DNA of 26,669 nucleotides from a virus, in the IMG/VR virus record IMGVR_UViG_3300049927_000050, positions 1 through 26,669 of that record. One strand, written 5' to 3'. The notes below the pieces were generated by a model that saw only the letters and a program-made list of their open reading frames with translations, was not told the origin of the DNA and ran no database searches. Positions 23,269-26,669 of the stretch are shown piece by piece (the stretch's first letter is position 1; the number at the start of each line of letters is the position of its first letter). A program made the position numbers and the translations under genes.

Positions 23269-23280
23269 GGGTTCAGACTA
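23269..23280 (-). promoter_or_regulatory. Leaderless-type -10 element, minus strand
   Basis: On the minus strand TAGTCT (23280-23275) is followed by six bases and the ATG at 23268. A possible -35, TTGGTG, lies 18 bases upstream. It shows that the leaderless arrangement is used on both strands. Confidence 0.55.
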
Positions 23281-25797
23281 CAGGCGATCCCACGCGAGCA
23301 CCAACCCGCGTCGCGCGCCGAAAGTTCCTTGGAACTCGGCCTCTTTCGCGCCGTAGTTCGTGACCAGATATTTGCGCACAGCCGTCGCGCCACCAGGGAG
23401 AATGAACGTCTTGCGTTGAAGAATAAACGCGACAAACGACTCCACTCTAACACCAATCGTGTTGCCGAGATCGAAGACTCCACTCTCGCGGTCATCTTCT
23501 TCGAGCGCCCACACGAGCGCGTCGCGAATGGGATTCGTCTTTGCTGCTTCCTTCGCTTCGCTCGACACGCGACCAAGTATCGGTTCGCCTTCGAGCACGC
23601 CACCATTAGCCGCGTAGAACTCCTGCAATAGTCGCCAGCCGTACTTGAGCACTCCAAGGTTGTAACGGACGCGCGATGGCAGCGACTCATCGCCCGCAGG
23701 CTCGATCACGAGCTTGAGGTTGGGGTTCTCGATGTAGACCTTCGACAGCCACGTCAGATACGCATAAGGTAGCGAGCCCGGCTCCCACGTCTGCACAGCG
23801 GCGAGCACTTCGGCGTCCTTGCCGTCCTTCGGGAGATTCACCAACACCATGCGCTCGGTGTGCGACTGCTCGGTGAACGCATCCTCACCGCTCACGACGA
23901 GCGGAGCAATAGCAGGGATGGTGCTGATCTCCGAGACGTTATTGAGATTCATGCCGCCCTTGCTTGACGACTGCCCGGTGTACGCGTCGCGCAGCACTTG
24001 GTTGAAAGTTTCCAGGGTATCTTTCCTCGCGCCAGGCCGGTACTCGTCGAACCAGACGGGAAAGGCGTTCGTACTTCCCGCGTATGCACCGACAGCGTAA
24101 CCAGTGGTCCCGGTCAAGTTCGACGTGATCGAGGAACCACTGAACCGTGGGATTACAGTCTCTAGCAACGTAGTCTTGCCAGAACCGCTCCCACCTGTCA
24201 CAGCGAGCACGGGAAAGGCGTCCACGAGTGATCGGAGAGGCGCAACCGCAAGCCAACAAAGAATCGGGTCCATGACTGAGTGCTTGTGTAGCTCCCTCAG
24301 TGCCGTGATCTGTTCGAGAGCCCACGGCCCCTCCTGAATGGTGATGAGCTTGTCAAGCTGGATGTTATTGGTCGGTGGCACGTATGCCCAATACTCGTGC
24401 GAGATCTGACCGTTGGGCCAAATGAATTGGCCGTCATGTAGCCCGGCCACCTTCGCCATGCGTCCCGACGAGAGGAACACGCCCGAACTCTGCAAGCGAG
24501 CGAGTATCAACTGCGCGTCGCGGTCGGTGCCGTACCATGAGCCGCCATACGAGTTTGACCACCGTACGACGGCTTGCTTGCTACCAAGGTCGGTCGACAT
24601 GATGTGAGCGCTCTTATTGAACGGCATGATCTTGCCTTCGTACGCGCGACCGGACTCGTGGTAAAGCTCACGCTCAGGCTCGAAGGTCCAGTTCGAAATC
24701 AACTCGGGCGCGGCCTTCTCGTTCGGCGCCGGGCGCTCGAATCCTTGCGACGTGGGCACCGGGGCGTTCGCCGGGATCGAGATGGGCGGGCGTGCTCGCG
24801 CAATAAGCGCAGCGAGATTCGAGATCTTGCCAACGTCCATCTTGTCGGGCAGCGGGACGATCAGTACCTCCGCGTCGACCGCGAGCAAGTCCATTGCCCA
24901 TCGCATCGTCGCGTTACGTCCAACGGCATCCCCGTCAAATGCAAGGTACACAGTTCGACCTCGTAGCGATTCGACTTGAGCCTCCTTGCCCGCGTTCGCG
25001 CCAGTAGGCAGAGCAAGCACAGCGAAAGTGTCGAGAAGCGCGTACTTCGCGGCCCAAGCGTCAGTCTCGCCTTCGCACATGAATACTGGTTTCTTCGGGT
25101 CGTCATCGAGCCACTCTCCGTAGAGAATGTGATCATACAACCCAGCGCCCGGCGCAGAGATCATGGTGCCAGTGATGTTGCGCGTCTTGTACGCGACCAG
25201 CGCACCGGCTCGGTCGAAGTACGGCACGACTATTCGGTCGGGAAGCTCCCCGATGCCGAACGTGTCAGCGAGCCACGCCGGGTCCATTGATTGCAGCGTG
25301 TCCTTCCTGCGGGATAGGAACTCCGCTATCACGCCGTCGTGCCCCCCAGCGTCAACGCGTGACTGCTCGTACATGGCGAGCGCCTTCTCGGGGTCGTACG
25401 ACTTGCGCGGCTGGAGTGTGGGGGCACTCCAGCCAGCAAGCACCATGTCGGCCGCGTACCGCCGACACTCGGTGACCAGTTCCCCGAAGGAGGGATCTCG
25501 CCCCAACTTTACTTGCATGAAGCGCTTGACGAGATCAATAACGTCGCCCTGTCTGTTATTGCCGCCAACGCGCTGCTCAGCGAAGTCACCCCAACGCTGG
25601 TTGCCGTTCTTGTCAATGAAGACATCGAACGACGGATCATTGTCGGGGCGGAAGGGAGAGAAGTACCGGAAGCGTCCGGCCTCTTCCTTGGCGGGGTAGT
25701 GCTCGTTCGCTTCGAGCACGTACATGATCGGCAAGTCGGCTTTGATCTGCTCGGGTGTGAGTGACTTCACCGTGTCTTGAATCTCTTGCCAGTTCAT
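23278..25797 (-). CDS. TOPRIM primase fused to a P-loop ATPase (primase-helicase)
   Basis: 839 residues with AAAGG five bases before the ATG. Residues ~43-90 resemble a DnaG-type zinc domain (RYFSPFRPDNDPSF, RWGDF, QGDVIDLV), but the cysteine and histidine ligands are absent. The TOPRIM domain has FMCEGETDA (Glu242, Glu244, Asp246) and LAFDGDAVG (Asp288, Asp290), the metal-binding residues expected for a primase. The C-terminal half has a Walker A AVTGGSGSGKTTLLE (Lys541) and a Walker B PVWFDEYRPG (Asp584/Glu585), so it is an ATPase, most likely the replicative helicase. It should unwind DNA and lay RNA primers at the phage fork. It follows an SSB-like gene across a structured 280-base interval. 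The helicase superfamily cannot be assigned with certainty; the ATPase is not an obvious DnaB/RecA-type core. Confidence 0.9.
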   Translation of the reverse strand: MNWQEIQDTVKSLTPEQIKADLPIMYVLEANEHYPAKEEAGRFRYFSPFRPDNDPSFDVFIDKNGNQRWGDFAEQRVGGNNRQGDVIDLVKRFMQVKLGRDPSFGELVTECRRYAADMVLAGWSAPTLQPRKSYDPEKALAMYEQSRVDAGGHDGVIAEFLSRRKDTLQSMDPAWLADTFGIGELPDRIVVPYFDRAGALVAYKTRNITGTMISAPGAGLYDHILYGEWLDDDPKKPVFMCEGETDAWAAKYALLDTFAVLALPTGANAGKEAQVESLRGRTVYLAFDGDAVGRNATMRWAMDLLAVDAEVLIVPLPDKMDVGKISNLAALIARARPPISIPANAPVPTSQGFERPAPNEKAAPELISNWTFEPERELYHESGRAYEGKIMPFNKSAHIMSTDLGSKQAVVRWSNSYGGSWYGTDRDAQLILARLQSSGVFLSSGRMAKVAGLHDGQFIWPNGQISHEYWAYVPPTNNIQLDKLITIQEGPWALEQITALRELHKHSVMDPILCWLAVAPLRSLVDAFPVLAVTGGSGSGKTTLLETVIPRFSGSSITSNLTGTTGYAVGAYAGSTNAFPVWFDEYRPGARKDTLETFNQVLRDAYTGQSSSKGGMNLNNVSEISTIPAIAPLVVSGEDAFTEQSHTERMVLVNLPKDGKDAEVLAAVQTWEPGSLPYAYLTWLSKVYIENPNLKLVIEPAGDESLPSRVRYNLGVLKYGWRLLQEFYAANGGVLEGEPILGRVSSEAKEAAKTNPIRDALVWALEEDDRESGVFDLGNTIGVRVESFVAFILQRKTFILPGGATAVRKYLVTNYGAKEAEFQGTFGARRGLVLAWDRL

Positions 25798-25814
25798 TAT
25801 TGCCTTTCGAGTAG

Positions 25815-25912
25815 TGGACCCTTAGGGAATCGAACCCCAACGAGCATGGGTTTATTGCGAGCGTGCACGAAAGCATCTCTCACCACATGTCGCCTCTAAC
25901 CTGAGCGGGTCC
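25815..25912 (-). other. tRNA-like element (T-arm plus acceptor stem) upstream of the primase gene
   Basis: On the minus strand TGGGG-TTCGATT-CCCTA forms a canonical tRNA T-arm (five pairs, loop with TTCRA). The next bases AGGGTCC-A could pair over six bases with GGACCC at 25912-25907, giving an acceptor stem. Between them a small CTC/GAG hairpin sits where a D-arm would be, and a long imperfect hairpin (GTGAG with CTCGC, tip TGC/GCA) sits where the anticodon arm would be. I find no acceptable seven-base anticodon loop, T8 is absent, and the span is 98 bases, so this is not a standard tRNA. A pseudo-tRNA, tRNA-like leader or attachment-site relic all remain possible. The primase ribosome site begins about ten bases downstream of the T-arm unit. 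Confidence 0.4.
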
Positions 25913-25916
25913 GGGT

Positions 25917-25959
25917 GTGGGCCGGTGCACCGGCCCACGTGTGCGGTCGCGTACCGCAC
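25917..25959. repeat. Perfect 22-base palindrome followed by a second hairpin
   Basis: 25917-25938 is a perfect palindrome whose left half is GTGGGCCGGTG. Directly after it GTGCGGT (25941-25947) pairs with ACCGCAC (25953-25959) around CGCGT. Both lie in the 280-base gene-free interval 25798-26077. They could be protein-binding sites, terminators or part of a replication origin. Confidence 0.65.
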
Positions 25960-25971
25960 GAGTGAGCGAGC

Positions 25972-26063
25972 GGGGCACCCGGTTGGCTCATTGGCAAGGT
26001 GCTCAAGGGGCGTAATCCCCGAGAGCGGTTGAGAGCCGAGCCTATTACCGGGTGTTGGTCCCC
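25972..26063. repeat. Large nested inverted repeat (about 92 bases) in the gene-free interval
   Basis: Pairs nest in order: GGGG 25972-25975 with CCCC 26060-26063; CACCCGGT 25976-25983 with ACCGGGTG 26047-26054; GGCTC 25985-25989 with GAGCC 26038-26042; CTCAA 26002-26006 with TTGAG 26029-26033; GGGG 26007-26010 with CCCC 26017-26020, with tip CGTAAT. Small bulges separate the segments. It may be a folded RNA or a cruciform; the strand cannot be decided. Confidence 0.55.
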
Positions 26064-26077
26064 GCGAGCGCTCACGA

Positions 26078-26587
26078 TCAGATGGGCCGCTCTTCGAAGT
26101 CGTCGTCATCGTCTTCGATGGGCGGCACCGCGGCGAGCGGCTCGCTCGGTGTGGAGACAGGCGTCGAGACGCTACCAGCGGTCGGGCCGAACACGGTCGT
26201 GTCGGGCCAGAAGCCGCCGCGCGAGTCGGGCCGGGTGCGCTTCAACTCGACGGAGAAGTGCGTGCCCAGCACGACGCTGAACGCCTCTTCGAGCGTGCCT
26301 TCGGGCTCGACGCCCAGCTTGGTCGCGGTGCGAAGGAAGATGGCCGCAGCGCCGGGCTTGTCGCCCGCCTTCGGCACGTTGATGTTGAGCCACTCGGACC
26401 CACCGTCTTCCGGCCCGCCGCGCACGACGTACCGCAGACCGACGCGCTCGCCGCCGCCTTGCGTTGGGCTCACCTTGACGTGAGTGAACTCCACGTCGGG
26501 GTACTTGCCCGCCTTCAATTCCTTGACAGACGCTCCAGCCTCTTCGGCCTTGGCGATCAGTTCTTTCCAACTGAGTGCGTTGCTCAT
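26078..26587 (-). CDS. SSB-like / DNA metabolism accessory protein with acidic tail
   Basis: 169 residues with AGGAG before the ATG (minus strand AGGAGCAATCAGAATG). It has a helical start (SWKELIAKAEEAGASVKELK), a beta-rich middle (DVEFTHVKVSP, RVGLRYVVRGG, SEWLNINVPKAGD, HFSVELKRTRP) and a disordered proline- and serine-rich stretch ending in an acidic tip (IEDDDDDFEERPI). A beta domain plus flexible acidic C-terminus containing an aromatic residue is the general design of phage single-stranded-DNA-binding proteins, where the tail recruits replication partners. The primase-helicase gene follows downstream. Sequence similarity to a specific SSB family is not evident to me, so the call rests on design and neighbourhood. 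Confidence 0.6.
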   Translation of the reverse strand: MSNALSWKELIAKAEEAGASVKELKAGKYPDVEFTHVKVSPTQGGGERVGLRYVVRGGPEDGGSEWLNINVPKAGDKPGAAAIFLRTATKLGVEPEGTLEEAFSVVLGTHFSVELKRTRPDSRGGFWPDTTVFGPTAGSVSTPVSTPSEPLAAVPPIEDDDDDFEERPI

Positions 26588-26669
26588 TCTGATTGCTCCT
26601 GTGGTTCGCCCTCAGCGGGTGCTTCGGGAGGGTTGACTGTGAAGTCGTACTGCTCTTGCGAGCAGAGAT
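26584..26669 (-). CDS. Partial C-terminus of an unknown protein
   Basis: On the minus strand the frame that is open from the window edge ends with a TGA overlapping the next gene's ATG by four bases (ATGA). The visible 27 residues, LCSQEQYDFTVNPPEAPAEG followed by EPQEQSE, are acidic and proline-rich, as is common for a disordered protein end. Nothing can be said about function. The overlap implies coupled translation with the SSB-like protein. Confidence 0.55.
   Translation of the reverse strand, partial: LCSQEQYDFTVNPPEAPAEGEPQEQSE

Noticed and set aside
25798-25850. Phage attachment site (attP) in the tRNA-like T-arm
   Set aside because: Possible in principle, but no integrase or excisionase is present in the window and no host sequence is available for comparison; kept only as an alternative.
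25815-25912. A standard, functional tRNA gene
   Set aside because: T-arm and acceptor stem are good, but no seven-base anticodon loop with T33 and a five-pair stem can be formed, and T8 is missing.
1-26669. CRISPR array, insertion sequence or toxin-antitoxin module
   Set aside because: No regularly spaced repeats, transposase motifs, terminal inverted repeats or paired small toxin/antitoxin genes were found.

Overview
The window is GC-rich, almost fully coding double-stranded DNA phage sequence. Virion genes read rightward from the left edge to 21050. Genes for lysis, DNA modification and replication read leftward from 26669 down to 21047, and the two blocks meet tail to tail. I see a portal, a scaffold, an HK97-fold-type capsid protein, a connector, a nozzle-like protein and three internal or ejection-type proteins. 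I see no tail tube, sheath or long tape measure, so a podovirus-like (short-tailed) phage is the best reading. No integrase, repressor, DNA polymerase, CRISPR array or insertion sequence is visible.

Layout of the plus strand: two paralogous tail fibre/receptor-binding genes (the first cut by the window edge), a GH25 endolysin, a small beta-rich protein, terminase small and large subunits, two tandem paralogous small virion (decoration-like) proteins, three small unknowns, portal, scaffold, a 52-residue basic protein, major capsid protein, a helical unknown, a head-tail connector, a tail nozzle/stopper-like protein, a small beta protein, two glutamine/alanine-rich internal proteins and a 1380-residue ejection-type protein. 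Minus strand (order of transcription, right to left): the end of an unknown gene, an SSB-like protein with an acidic tail, a 280-base gene-free structured interval, a TOPRIM primase fused to a P-loop ATPase, a small membrane protein, a calcineurin-like phosphoesterase overlapping a DPPY DNA methyltransferase, and a two-helix holin candidate.

The most distinctive feature is how genes are started. Eight genes have a TANNNT -10 hexamer only 6 (once 7) bases before the start codon and no ribosome binding site, the architecture of leaderless transcripts. A second group (two decoration-like proteins, scaffold, small basic protein, capsid, several early genes) has clear Shine-Dalgarno sequences, and three members also sit behind a TGCTAYYNT extended -10. 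A third group begins inside or next to the stop of the gene before it (TAATG, TGATG, ATGA). Abundant leaderless starts of this form are known from Actinobacteria and Deinococcus-Thermus, so a host from one of those groups is likely; this is inference.

Other points: a candidate internal in-frame start in the endolysin that would make a free C-terminal domain; a tRNA-like D-arm fragment beside a terminator at 6208-6226; a tRNA-like T-arm with a matching acceptor stem, a perfect 22-base palindrome and a large nested stem upstream of the primase; and a strong apparent excess of the hexamer CTATTG/CAATAG in all reading frames.
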